64,000 nucleotides of DNA from CAYUCY01 sp964443525 (GTDB lineage: Bacteria; Pseudomonadota; Alphaproteobacteria; Caedimonadales; Caedimonadaceae): positions 1-64,000 of the forward strand of contig CAYUCY010000002.1 of assembly GCA_964443525.1 (NCBI GenBank), given 5' to 3'. How positions within the stretch are numbered: the first letter of the stretch is position 1; every line of letters begins with the position of its first letter. Both the position numbers and the translations under genes were made by a program. Under the pieces are notes generated by a model, which did no database searches, was not told the DNA's origin, and was given only the letters and a program-made list of their open reading frames with translations. This document shows, one piece after another, positions 26,206 to 33,759 of the stretch.

Positions 26206-27456
26206 TTATTTTTTGCGGTTCAAGTAGGAGACAAGGGCTGCATTACAACAAAGCGTAATGAGCGTTCGAAAAGGATCGATGATCGGGTCTATAATGATTA
26301 GAAAGACAAGAGCAGCACTAATCGGCAACCCAAGCGGTTCCGCCACGATTGCAAGCAGACTCAAGGTTGCAACCCCGCTGGTGCCCGCCGTCGCAATCCC
26401 AGCAACAATCGACCCTAATAAAATGAAGAAATACTGAAAAGGACCAAGAGGAACATTATACAGTTGGGCAATCATCACGGTTAAAAAAGAAAAATAAAGA
26501 ATATTCCCAAAACGTAAGAGAGAAATGCCGAGAGGTAACGAGAACTCGACATTTTCCTGACTATACTTAAAGTTTTGCACCAAACTCTCGATAGTTGAAG
26601 GCAAAGCAACCAAGGTGTTTCTGGTTGTAAGCGCCAGGATAACGGGATTACTCATGGCATATTGAGAATGCCAAAACCCGAGCCCACTGCTTTTCCAGAT
26701 CACAAGGGAAGAAAGAAGATACAAAAAAGCAAAACCGGGAAGCGAAAAGAAAATAAGCTGCATCAGCACAGAGACGATCTCAAAGGAAAGCTGAGCGATT
26801 TGGGCGGACATAATGAAAATAATCCCGATGGGAAAAAGAAAAATGACCATCGTGATGATTTTTTGAAGGGATTGTTGCGCCACTTCTAAGACATCTTTAA
26901 AGCGTTGGTAATTCTTCTTGGGCAAAAGACCTAAAGCTGCCCCGAAGACCATTGCAAAAACAACAAGTTGAAGTGTCTTCCCCTCCGCAAATGCATGAAA
27001 AACATTCTCAGGAAAAAGCTGAAGGATAAAATTTTTAATATTCGACGTGAGGCCGGGTTCAATGGGGTCCGTCACTGAAACAACTCTCGACAAATCGACC
27101 CCCTGCATCCTCATAATTTTTTCATAGACTTCCGGGCTTGAAAACTCTCCAGGTCGAAAGAGGCGGGACGTTATGATCCCGATACTGCTGATAAACAAAA
27201 GACCGATGAAAGAAAAATAGATAAACTGAGATAATGAATGCCCCTCTTTTTGAAGGGAAGAGATGTTGGAAACACCCACCGTCACAAGCACGAAGACAAG
27301 AGGAATCACGGACATCTGAAGCACGGTCAAATAAAGAGTCCCCAAAAAAGAAAATTGCAAACTGAGATCCTTTTGAAAAATACCCAAGAGAATTCCCAGG
27401 CCCATGCTTCCCAAGATTGTGAACGGATTCCTCAATAAGGTGCTAAGATAATTCAT
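26206..27456 (-). CDS. Dicarboxylate/amino acid:cation symporter (DAACS family)
   Basis: Secondary transporter of 416 residues, the SLC1/GltP type that couples uptake of glutamate, aspartate or C4-dicarboxylates to sodium or protons. Multiple hydrophobic helices are present; the signature regions are MSVIPLVFVLVTVGV, the TTRNTLVALPSTIESL loop (in place of the serine-rich motif) and ATAGTSGVATLSLL, followed by IDPIIDPFRT. It is last in a compact operon: 10 bases separate it from the adenylate cyclase, whose gene is 4 bases from a periplasmic binding protein. The substrate is probably the ligand of that binding protein, by inference. Confidence 0.88.
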   Translation of the reverse strand: MNYLSTLLRNPFTILGSMGLGILLGIFQKDLSLQFSFLGTLYLTVLQMSVIPLVFVLVTVGVSNISSLQKEGHSLSQFIYFSFIGLLFISSIGIITSRLFRPGEFSSPEVYEKIMRMQGVDLSRVVSVTDPIEPGLTSNIKNFILQLFPENVFHAFAEGKTLQLVVFAMVFGAALGLLPKKNYQRFKDVLEVAQQSLQKIITMVIFLFPIGIIFIMSAQIAQLSFEIVSVLMQLIFFSLPGFAFLYLLSSLVIWKSSGLGFWHSQYAMSNPVILALTTRNTLVALPSTIESLVQNFKYSQENVEFSLPLGISLLRFGNILYFSFLTVMIAQLYNVPLGPFQYFFILLGSIVAGIATAGTSGVATLSLLAIVAEPLGLPISAALVFLIIIDPIIDPFRTLITLCCNAALVSYLNRKK

Positions 27457-27466
27457 TCTGCCTCAT

Positions 27467-29626
27467 CTATTTATGCGTAAAATGGTAGATGCCGTCCCAG
27501 TTTTGCGGCGGCGGATTCTTTTGAAACTCGGTACATCGTTCAATGTAGAGAGAGACGACTTTGTCTTTCCCGTAATTTTTTTCGATGTCCTGGAATTCCT
27601 GGAGCGCATCTTTCCAGCGAGCATTTAAATAGAACTCGAAGCCCCGTTGAAAATCCGTACAGAATGTCAGTTGGGACTTAGATGCCATCAATGCAGGATC
27701 GCCTTTTTTAAGAGCCACGAGCTCATAAATTTTAATCCCTTTCGTCTTTCCTTTAACGGCCACAACGTCAAGGGGTCGCACAAGACACTCGGCGCTGACC
27801 TCTTTGTAGGTCTCCTCCCCGATAATGATTTGGGTATCATAAAATTTGTTAGCCCCTTCAAGGCGAGACGCGAGATTTACCGTGTCACCAATAGCTGTAT
27901 AATTGATACGATCGGATGAGCCTACAAGCCCCACGATTACATCCCCCGTTTCAATGCCAATTCGGGTAATCATCTTGGGATTTCCTTCCACTTCCCACTT
28001 GCGATTGAGCTCTGTCAAGCGCTTTTGGCAGTAAAGGGCTGCCGTACACGCATTCAAAGCTTGCTTTTTATCTGACTGGGGGGCGCCCCAAAAGGCCATG
28101 ATCGCATCCCCGATGTACTTGTCGATCGTTCCGTTATTATTGATGATAATCATGCTCAATTCTTCAAAGTACTCGGAAATATGATTCATCAACTTATCAG
28201 GCGGGCAATTTTCACTAGCGGATGTAAAGCCCTGAATGTCCGTGAATAGAAGCGTAATCTTCTTTTCCTGCCCGCCGATCCGCACATCCTTCCCTTTTTG
28301 AACTAGTTTTTTTACAAGTGCCTTCGGCACAAACTTCGCAAAAACGGACAGGCTCTGTCGCATCGCCTCCACCGCACCGCTCAAAAGGCGAATCTCATAA
28401 ATATTGCTATCAATTCTTGTGTCATCGGATAAATCAAAGTTCTTAATCTTGTACGCTTCTTCGGCAATTTTTACGATGGGAGCCGAAATTCTCTTTGCAA
28501 GAATCCAAATCAAAATCGTGGAGCACAAGAAGATAAAGAAAGAAATGTAATAAGTGTTCTTTTGGGTGTCTACGAGAGGCCCGATAAAATCGGACGTAGG
28601 GACAATCGCCCCCAAAATCCACCCCTGCGCTATTTTTTGAGGAAAGGGCTTGAAAGAAGCCACATAATCAATGTCATCGACTTTGAATTGGAATTTTTTC
28701 TTATTCTCGGAAATCATCTTATAATAAGCCATGGTGAGCGTTTTGTCGGGCATATCGTTGACAGCCACCATTTTTAACGTATCCCCCTCGATTTTTATCA
28801 GCTGGGAGATATTCGGGTGTGCGATCATCTCTCCTTCCGAGCTCATGATAAAAATATTGGCATTTCCGACTTTCATATTTTTCAGAAGCTCGGAAATCGT
28901 ATCAATCGTTATATCGATCGCGACCACCCCGAAAAAGTCTCCTCGAGGATTAAAGAGGGGGTAGGAAATCGTGATCCCAGGCTTCTTGTTCGTGTTAAAT
29001 ACGTAAACCTTGGACCAGGATAATTCTCGGGTTTGGGAGGTCTCCGTGTACCAATCCCTCATTTTATGATCATAGAGAACTTTATAGATCACCTCGCGAT
29101 CGAGGATCTCCCCTTTCTCGTTCGAATAAATCCACTCCTCCGTTCGTTTCTCGTCCTTAAAGCCAATGTACCTCAAGGCAAACGTACTGCCCCCTGGAAG
29201 AATGCGCCCGGGATCAGTCCGATAGGAAGATTTCGCCTCCAACCGACGAAGTTGAAAAAAAGTCCCGTTTTCCGTTCCGATATAGATGTTTGAGAAAAAC
29301 GGGAATTCTGAAAGAATTTCTCTCATATAACTGATGAGCGACGTATTCGTGGGCACGATTTCGTCTTCTTTGGAGACAAGTCCTACGCTCACTTTAACCA
29401 TGGACTGAGCAGTTTCTAACGGTACAACGGCTTGCCCAATCGCAGATTTACTTACCTCTGTAATTAAGCTGTCGGATAAATCCGTCAGTGATCTTGAATT
29501 TCGTGTATAGGTATACCAAAGAATGGAAGCTGCCGTTACGAAGAGTAAAACAAAAAAGCTTGAGATGATGTCAAATTTTATTTTTCTGTTTCTTACGAAT
29601 TCCGAATCTATTTTTACTTTCATCAT
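27467..29626 (-). CDS. Membrane adenylate cyclase with periplasmic dCache sensor
   Basis: Class III nucleotidyl cyclase of 719 residues. A membrane helix at about residues 18-40 and another near 355-375 bracket a periplasmic double-Cache-like sensor (conserved pieces include WYTETSQT and PLFNPRGDFFGVVAIDI). A HAMP-like linker follows (ISAPIVKIAEEAYK). The catalytic domain has both metal aspartates (LLFTDIQGFT and KYIGDAIMAFWG), and the transition-state Asn and Arg in GDTVNLASRLE; KYIGD carries the purine-selecting lysine, favouring ATP. A short TPR-like helical tail follows. The ATG at 29626 has a TAGGA ribosome site and lies 4 bases after the binding-protein stop. All catalytic residues look intact. 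Confidence 0.9.
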   Translation of the reverse strand: MMKVKIDSEFVRNRKIKFDIISSFFVLLFVTAASILWYTYTRNSRSLTDLSDSLITEVSKSAIGQAVVPLETAQSMVKVSVGLVSKEDEIVPTNTSLISYMREILSEFPFFSNIYIGTENGTFFQLRRLEAKSSYRTDPGRILPGGSTFALRYIGFKDEKRTEEWIYSNEKGEILDREVIYKVLYDHKMRDWYTETSQTRELSWSKVYVFNTNKKPGITISYPLFNPRGDFFGVVAIDITIDTISELLKNMKVGNANIFIMSSEGEMIAHPNISQLIKIEGDTLKMVAVNDMPDKTLTMAYYKMISENKKKFQFKVDDIDYVASFKPFPQKIAQGWILGAIVPTSDFIGPLVDTQKNTYYISFFIFLCSTILIWILAKRISAPIVKIAEEAYKIKNFDLSDDTRIDSNIYEIRLLSGAVEAMRQSLSVFAKFVPKALVKKLVQKGKDVRIGGQEKKITLLFTDIQGFTSASENCPPDKLMNHISEYFEELSMIIINNNGTIDKYIGDAIMAFWGAPQSDKKQALNACTAALYCQKRLTELNRKWEVEGNPKMITRIGIETGDVIVGLVGSSDRINYTAIGDTVNLASRLEGANKFYDTQIIIGEETYKEVSAECLVRPLDVVAVKGKTKGIKIYELVALKKGDPALMASKSQLTFCTDFQRGFEFYLNARWKDALQEFQDIEKNYGKDKVVSLYIERCTEFQKNPPPQNWDGIYHFTHK

Positions 29627-29630
29627 AGTC

Positions 29631-30533
29631 CTAATCGCTCTTATATTCGTCCTTAAAAGATTTCTCGATATACTTATAGTAAGGCCCATCTTGACTTAAG
29701 AGCTTATCGACACTTGTGGTATGTCCTTCTGAAGAAATCAAACCGTTAACCCAATTAAGCAAGTTTCTTTTCTCCAGAGGTGCAATCATGCGAATGGGGT
29801 CTTCCTGATCCTTAAGAACGATCGACATTAACTGGAGATTTGCTTCAGGTTTGATAAGGAGAAATTTCTTGGTCTCAAGCTCGTCTCGAAAGGCAGCAAG
29901 TACATCCCCCTTGAGAACGGCACTCAAAATATCTCTCTCCCAGGTTTCAAGCGGCTTCACAAATGCCTTGGTAAAGAGTCTTTCAGCAAAAGGAACGTAA
30001 GAGCTCTTGTCGATGACGGCCAAACTCGCATCTTTTGCTGAGAAAAGCTCCTCAAGCGTATCGGCTTTTCTTGTTTGCTTAATCTGAGCATACTTTAAGC
30101 GATTGATTAGCATTCCTTTCCGAAGGATCGCGTAGGGAATCGAATAAAGAACCTTTTTCGAACGCTCTAGGGTAAAACTCAGCTTGGAAATACCGAGATC
30201 CGCTTTGTTAGCTGCAACGAGGTCGACAACCGCATCAAAGGTTCGCGCAGATCGATCGAAAACAACCTTTACTCCTAGTTCTCTCGCGATTTCATGAGCC
30301 ATGTCAGCATCAAAGCCGATGAGATCGCCCTTTTCTCCCGTCATGTGAAACGGCGGATTATCTCTCGCAACCACCGCAACGATAAGGTATCCCCGATTGA
30401 TGATTTCTTGAATTTCGGGCGCGTAGAGAGAAAGGGGTGGCGGGGATTCCTTATCCTCCGCACGCGCAGGAAAGGAGGAAAGAAAAATCGAGATAATGAT
30501 CAGGAGCCCCAAAAAATGAGTAATCCTCCTCAT
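29631..30533 (-). CDS. Periplasmic amino-acid-type solute-binding protein
   Basis: Family 3 extracellular solute-binding protein of 300 residues with a signal peptide (cleavage probably after FPARA). The lobes show RGYLIVAVVARDNPPFHM, LIGFDADMAHEIARELGV and DLGISKLSFTLERSKKV, the usual binding-protein landmarks. No ABC permease or ATPase lies nearby. Instead the gene is first in an operon with a dCache adenylate cyclase (4 bases on) and a DAACS symporter. It may therefore present its ligand to the cyclase sensor or signal alongside it, by inference. The C-terminus is lysine/aspartate-rich. Confidence 0.88.
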   Translation of the reverse strand: MRRITHFLGLLIIISIFLSSFPARAEDKESPPPLSLYAPEIQEIINRGYLIVAVVARDNPPFHMTGEKGDLIGFDADMAHEIARELGVKVVFDRSARTFDAVVDLVAANKADLGISKLSFTLERSKKVLYSIPYAILRKGMLINRLKYAQIKQTRKADTLEELFSAKDASLAVIDKSSYVPFAERLFTKAFVKPLETWERDILSAVLKGDVLAAFRDELETKKFLLIKPEANLQLMSIVLKDQEDPIRMIAPLEKRNLLNWVNGLISSEGHTTSVDKLLSQDGPYYKYIEKSFKDEYKSD

Positions 30534-30661
30534 CTTCTTTTCCCTCCCTTTATTTATTTTGTTTATTCAGTGTTTATGTATTCTAACGTGTCTTCCGCTC
30601 AAAGAAAATGCCTTTCTTGAAAGGCGCGTGTAAAAAGTGAGGTGAGACAAGAAGGCTCCTT

Positions 30662-30896
30662 TTGAATGAACAATGGAGTCAGAAAGGTAGCTTGTCCTCA
30701 AGATCCGTTGCGATAATTCCCCTTACGGCAAGGAGAAATAGCGCTCATTTTAAGCGGGATCACATTCAAAGCTTAAGCGAAAGCACCATGGAGAGGATTC
30801 TCACTCGCCTCAAAGAGGAAGACTCGATCTCAAAATCGCCTTCGGTCTTACTGGAGAAAAGAAAACGACGCTTCAAGAGACACGCCAAACCCTACT
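30662..30896 (+). pseudogene. Remnant of a DDE-type transposase/integrase
   Basis: An open frame starting at TTG reads SESTMERILTRLKEEDSISKSPS and RKRRFKRHAKPY in pieces. This resembles the helix-turn-helix region just before the catalytic core of IS481-like integrases (pattern SESTVGRIL..LK..G, then a basic KRRF..HAKP segment). The catalytic DDE domain that should follow is absent; after KPY the frame continues unrelated to 31183. No terminal inverted repeats are seen. It suggests an old insertion beside the six-cysteine protein genes. The match is from memory of the family, not a search. Confidence 0.45.
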
Positions 30897-31048
30897 GGCT
30901 TGCCGTCTCTTTGACGACGAGGCTTAATATTAAACAGGTTCCTGCTGCTCAAACGGCCACCAACATTAACGGTGCGCCCTTTTCCTATAAGGACAATCAC
31001 CTCCAGGCCACCTTCCCTCTCTCTTCCCGTCAAGTTTACCTTCTAAAA

Positions 31049-31074
31049 AGAGCCTCGCAAGGGGCTCTCTTTTT
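31049..31074 (+). terminator. Rho-independent terminator
   Basis: AGAGCC (31049-31054) pairs with GGCTCT (31063-31068) over TCGCAAGG, with a CTTTTT tail. It ends transcription 125 bases before the first six-cysteine protein gene, so that gene probably has its own promoter between 31075 and 31185. Confidence 0.7.
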
Positions 31075-31198
31075 GATATTTATTAAAGGTTTATTAACCT
31101 TTCTTTGCAAAAATAAATCAGGGTCACATAAGAACCCTTGTTTTAGAAAACCCATAAATCATGGGTTTTTAACAAAGACCTAAGAAAGGGAAAGTCGT

Positions 31199-31693
31199 AT
31201 GAACATTAACAAATTTATTTTATCATCATTCGCGTTTGTGATGATGTCGCAGGCAGGAATCAATGCAGCGAAACTTGATGATAACTGGTTCCAGACAAAA
31301 GCTCAGGAATGTGATGAATATGTGGATACAGACCTTAAATTGAAAGATGCTCCTCCGATTAACTTCGGATTAAGCGGCGGAGGCGGTGGAGTCGAAGGGG
31401 GCTTTAGTATCGGCATTCCGACGCAACTTCGAAAAGTCTTTGCACCTGGTTACGGTAAATGCTGTCTTTATGATAGAAACGGCAACTTGATCCCCGGCAA
31501 GTTCAAAACAATGAAAAGCATGTCAGGTAAGGAAATCATGACTCATATAAGCGGGTCTGGTCGGGTATCAAAAGGAAATGATGAGTGCCAAGCATGGTTA
31601 AGGGCTGATAGAAATGCTGCTACAGCAGGCCTTTGGTGGTGTGTCGGTCCCCAAACGGGTTGTCATATGGATTGGTGGCGCATCAATAAATAA
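31199..31693 (+). CDS. Secreted six-cysteine protein of unknown family, copy 1
   Basis: A 164-residue protein with a signal peptide (cleavage probably after INAA). I do not recognise the family. Its neighbour at 31803 is a clear paralogue: both have WFQ near the mature start, DLKLKDAPP, GKCC followed by D+xGN, GSGxVxxGNDEC, and a C-terminal AGLxWCVGPQ and CHMDWW. Six cysteines are conserved (one early, the CC pair, three in the C-terminal half), fitting three disulfides in an exported protein. This copy carries an extra glycine-rich insert (GLSGGGGGVEGG) near residue 60. The GAAAGGGAAAG upstream gives a good ribosome site. Confidence 0.8.
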   Translation: MNINKFILSSFAFVMMSQAGINAAKLDDNWFQTKAQECDEYVDTDLKLKDAPPINFGLSGGGGGVEGGFSIGIPTQLRKVFAPGYGKCCLYDRNGNLIPGKFKTMKSMSGKEIMTHISGSGRVSKGNDECQAWLRADRNAATAGLWWCVGPQTGCHMDWWRINK

Positions 31694-31802
31694 CAATTGT
31701 TATGGAGAATCGGGAGGGGATTGATGATTTGCCTCAGGTATTTTTGACGCGCCTTGCCAGGTCATTAAGCCCTCTTTCTCCGAAAACAGGAAGGATAAAT
31801 CA

Positions 31803-32267
31803 ATGATATATAATTTCAGAAAGGGTCTTAAGAGAACGGCTGTCGCTCTGTCTCTTTCAACATTGACTCTTGGGACTGTGTCAGCTGAACCAAGCTGGTT
31901 TCAGGGGCAAGTTGCCAATTGTGATGCGTATATCGATAAAGACCTTAAATTGAAAGATGCGCCCCCTGTTAGTCTCCTCGGTATTGTGGATATCCCTCGA
32001 CACCTTGATAAAAGCAGTCACCCGGGGCTTGGGAAGTGCTGTATCTTTGATAAACGGGGAAACATAATCGAGGCAAACTATGTCGTTAAAGGTGGCAAAA
32101 GAGTTCGCGTGAGCGGCTCAGGTCTGGTGACACGCGGCAATGATGAATGCGGAGAGTGGGTGCGAGCTGAGAAAAAGAAGAATCAAAATGTCTCCGTTGC
32201 AGGCCTTTATTGGTGTGTCGGACCTCAAAGTGATTGCCACATGGACTGGTGGCTGATCGAACCCTAA
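31803..32267 (+). CDS. Secreted six-cysteine protein of unknown family, copy 2
   Basis: Paralogue of the preceding gene, 154 residues, with its own signal peptide (cleavage after GTVSA). It keeps all six cysteines and the tryptophan-rich ending (WCVGPQ, CHMDWW) and lacks the glycine insert. A stretch of about 20 nucleotides coding for DLKLKDA is identical between the copies, suggesting recent duplication or conversion. The 109-base gap between the genes holds a palindromic AACAATTGTT (31693-31702) and a GGAAGGA ribosome site. Function unknown; location in the periplasm, on the surface or outside the cell is likely. Confidence 0.8.
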   Translation: MIYNFRKGLKRTAVALSLSTLTLGTVSAEPSWFQGQVANCDAYIDKDLKLKDAPPVSLLGIVDIPRHLDKSSHPGLGKCCIFDKRGNIIEANYVVKGGKRVRVSGSGLVTRGNDECGEWVRAEKKKNQNVSVAGLYWCVGPQSDCHMDWWLIEP

Positions 32268-32278
32268 AAATAGACGGG

Positions 32279-32314
32279 CTCTTTGGAGTATCTCCAAGAG
32301 GTCTGCAAGTTTTG
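32279..32314 (+). terminator. Probable terminator after the six-cysteine pair
   Basis: CTCTTTGGAG (32279-32288) pairs with CTCCAAGAG (32292-32300) with one bulged T, followed by a T-rich but broken tail. It separates the pair from the MFS gene. Confidence 0.5.
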
Positions 32315-32349
32315 TTTAGATTCTCCCTTCACGCATGATCATTAACGTA

Positions 32350-32379
32350 TTGACACAAATGCGGGAGGTGTGATCCTAT
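32350..32379 (+). promoter_or_regulatory. Candidate promoter upstream of the MFS gene
   Basis: A perfect TTGACA (32350-32355), an 18-base spacer and TCCTAT (32374-32379); a TATAAA starting at 32377 is spaced too far. The start point would be near 32386. Confidence 0.4.
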
Positions 32380-32423
32380 AAACATATGTTAAGGATTTCA
32401 TCTCTTCTCGTTCTTCGTCTCCT

Positions 32424-32455
32424 TCGCAGCTGATGCTGCGAGTCTTTTCTTTTTT
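32424..32455 (+). terminator. Terminator hairpin ahead of the MFS start (attenuator or end of a small RNA)
   Basis: TCGCAGC (32424-32430) pairs perfectly with GCTGCGA (32435-32441) over TGAT, followed by GTCTTTTCTTTTTT. It lies after the promoter at 32350 and 48 bases before the MFS start codon, so the leader could be terminated after about 70 bases. Confidence 0.65.
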
Positions 32456-32503
32456 CCTCAAAATGCTATATGAAATTTAAAAACCGAATCAAAGGAAGAA
32501 GGA

Positions 32504-33745
32504 ATGATTTTCGTTAGTCGTTTTCAGGCATGGACCATGTGGGCTTTGGCCTCCCTTTTCTATGCCTATCAGTATGTTTTACGCGTGCTCCCTAACATTA
32601 TGATGCCCCAAATCATGGACAAGTTTCAGATTGATGCCTGTCTATTCGGTCAATACTCGGGATTCTATTATCTCGGGTATGCGGGGATGCATCTTCCACT
32701 CGGTCTCCTCCTGGATCGGTTCGGACCTCGAAATATCATGGTGCTTTCGATCGGGATGACTTTGCTCGGGCTTCTTCCTCTTCTTTACACCGACGTCTGG
32801 ATTTATCCGGCACTTGGCAGAGGACTCATGGGAATGGGGTCAACGGGTGCAATCCTGGCGGTCTTTAAAGTGATTCGCATAGGATTTCCGGAAGAGAAAT
32901 TTACCAGGCTCTTAGGTATTTCTGTTACAATCGGCCTTTTAGGCGCTATCTACGGTGGAAGACCCATTCACTATCTTCTAACGCTTTATGGTTGGGAGAC
33001 AGTCATACAAGTAATCCTGATGGCGGGGATTGTTCTTGGTATAGCTACATTCCTTGGGATCCCCAAGGTTACCTCATCGGACGGCCCCCATGAATCGGTC
33101 TGGGAAGAAATTAAAGGCGTTATTACCAACGGCAAGCTCATTCTAGTGTGTGTTTTAGGTGGATTCATGGTAGGGCCGCTGGAAGGGTTTGCAGATGTTT
33201 GGGGAACCGAGTATTTAAAAAAATCCTACCGTCTCTCTGATGAAATGGCTTCATTCCTTCCCTCGCTTATTTACTTAGGGATGTGCTTCGGTGCCCCCGT
33301 CCTCAGCTATATCGCGGATAAAACCCGCACATATTATCGGGTGATCCTGACAGCAGGGCTTGTGATGCTCGGCGGTTTTCTTTTGATGCTTTCGGGGCGG
33401 ATGCCCGTATCCGTTTTGATGGGTCTCTTTACCATTATCGGAGTTATGTGCGCTTATCAAATCCCCTTAATCTACAAAGCCAGCACGTATGTGGAAGAGA
33501 AGTCGATTGGCCTTGCAACAGCCGGAGCCAATATGATCATCATGACCTTTGGTTATTTTTTCCACAGCACCATCGGTCGGTCGATCGACTTCTTTTGGTC
33601 CGGCGTGTGTGAAGCGGGGAAGCCCGTTTACGAGCCCGAGTCCTTTACCTACGGCCTGACGGTGATCCCTTTAGGGCTCTTGGTGGGATCGCTCGGGATT
33701 TGGATGGTTTCTCTGAAAGAAAGACAAAGCAGGGTGGCTTCTTGA
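32504..33745 (+). CDS. Major facilitator superfamily transporter
   Basis: Twelve-helix secondary carrier of 413 residues. Motif A appears as LPLGLLLDRFGPRNIM between helices 2 and 3, and the N-terminal SLFYAYQYVLRVLPNIM resembles the anion/sugar-phosphate and drug carriers common in host-associated alphaproteobacteria. The substrate cannot be told. The ribosome site AAAGGAAGAAGG is strong and close to the ATG. A promoter-plus-terminator leader upstream suggests attenuation, and the stop codon is embedded in its own terminator. Confidence 0.88.
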   Translation: MIFVSRFQAWTMWALASLFYAYQYVLRVLPNIMMPQIMDKFQIDACLFGQYSGFYYLGYAGMHLPLGLLLDRFGPRNIMVLSIGMTLLGLLPLLYTDVWIYPALGRGLMGMGSTGAILAVFKVIRIGFPEEKFTRLLGISVTIGLLGAIYGGRPIHYLLTLYGWETVIQVILMAGIVLGIATFLGIPKVTSSDGPHESVWEEIKGVITNGKLILVCVLGGFMVGPLEGFADVWGTEYLKKSYRLSDEMASFLPSLIYLGMCFGAPVLSYIADKTRTYYRVILTAGLVMLGGFLLMLSGRMPVSVLMGLFTIIGVMCAYQIPLIYKASTYVEEKSIGLATAGANMIIMTFGYFFHSTIGRSIDFFWSGVCEAGKPVYEPESFTYGLTVIPLGLLVGSLGIWMVSLKERQSRVAS

Positions 33746-33758
33746 AGCCCCCTTTTTT
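33736..33758 (+). terminator. Terminator overlapping the MFS stop codon
   Basis: GGCTTC (33736-33741) pairs with GAAGCC (33744-33749), then CCC and six T. The TGA stop (33743-33745) sits in the loop, so a terminating ribosome would cover the hairpin. Confidence 0.7.
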
Positions 33759-33759
33759 G

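Noticed and set aside
30610..30625. GCCTTTC/GAAAGGC inverted repeat upstream of the binding-protein operon
   Set aside because: Perfect 7-base arms, but with no T-run on the plus strand and only a weak one on the minus strand; too short to call an operator without copies elsewhere.
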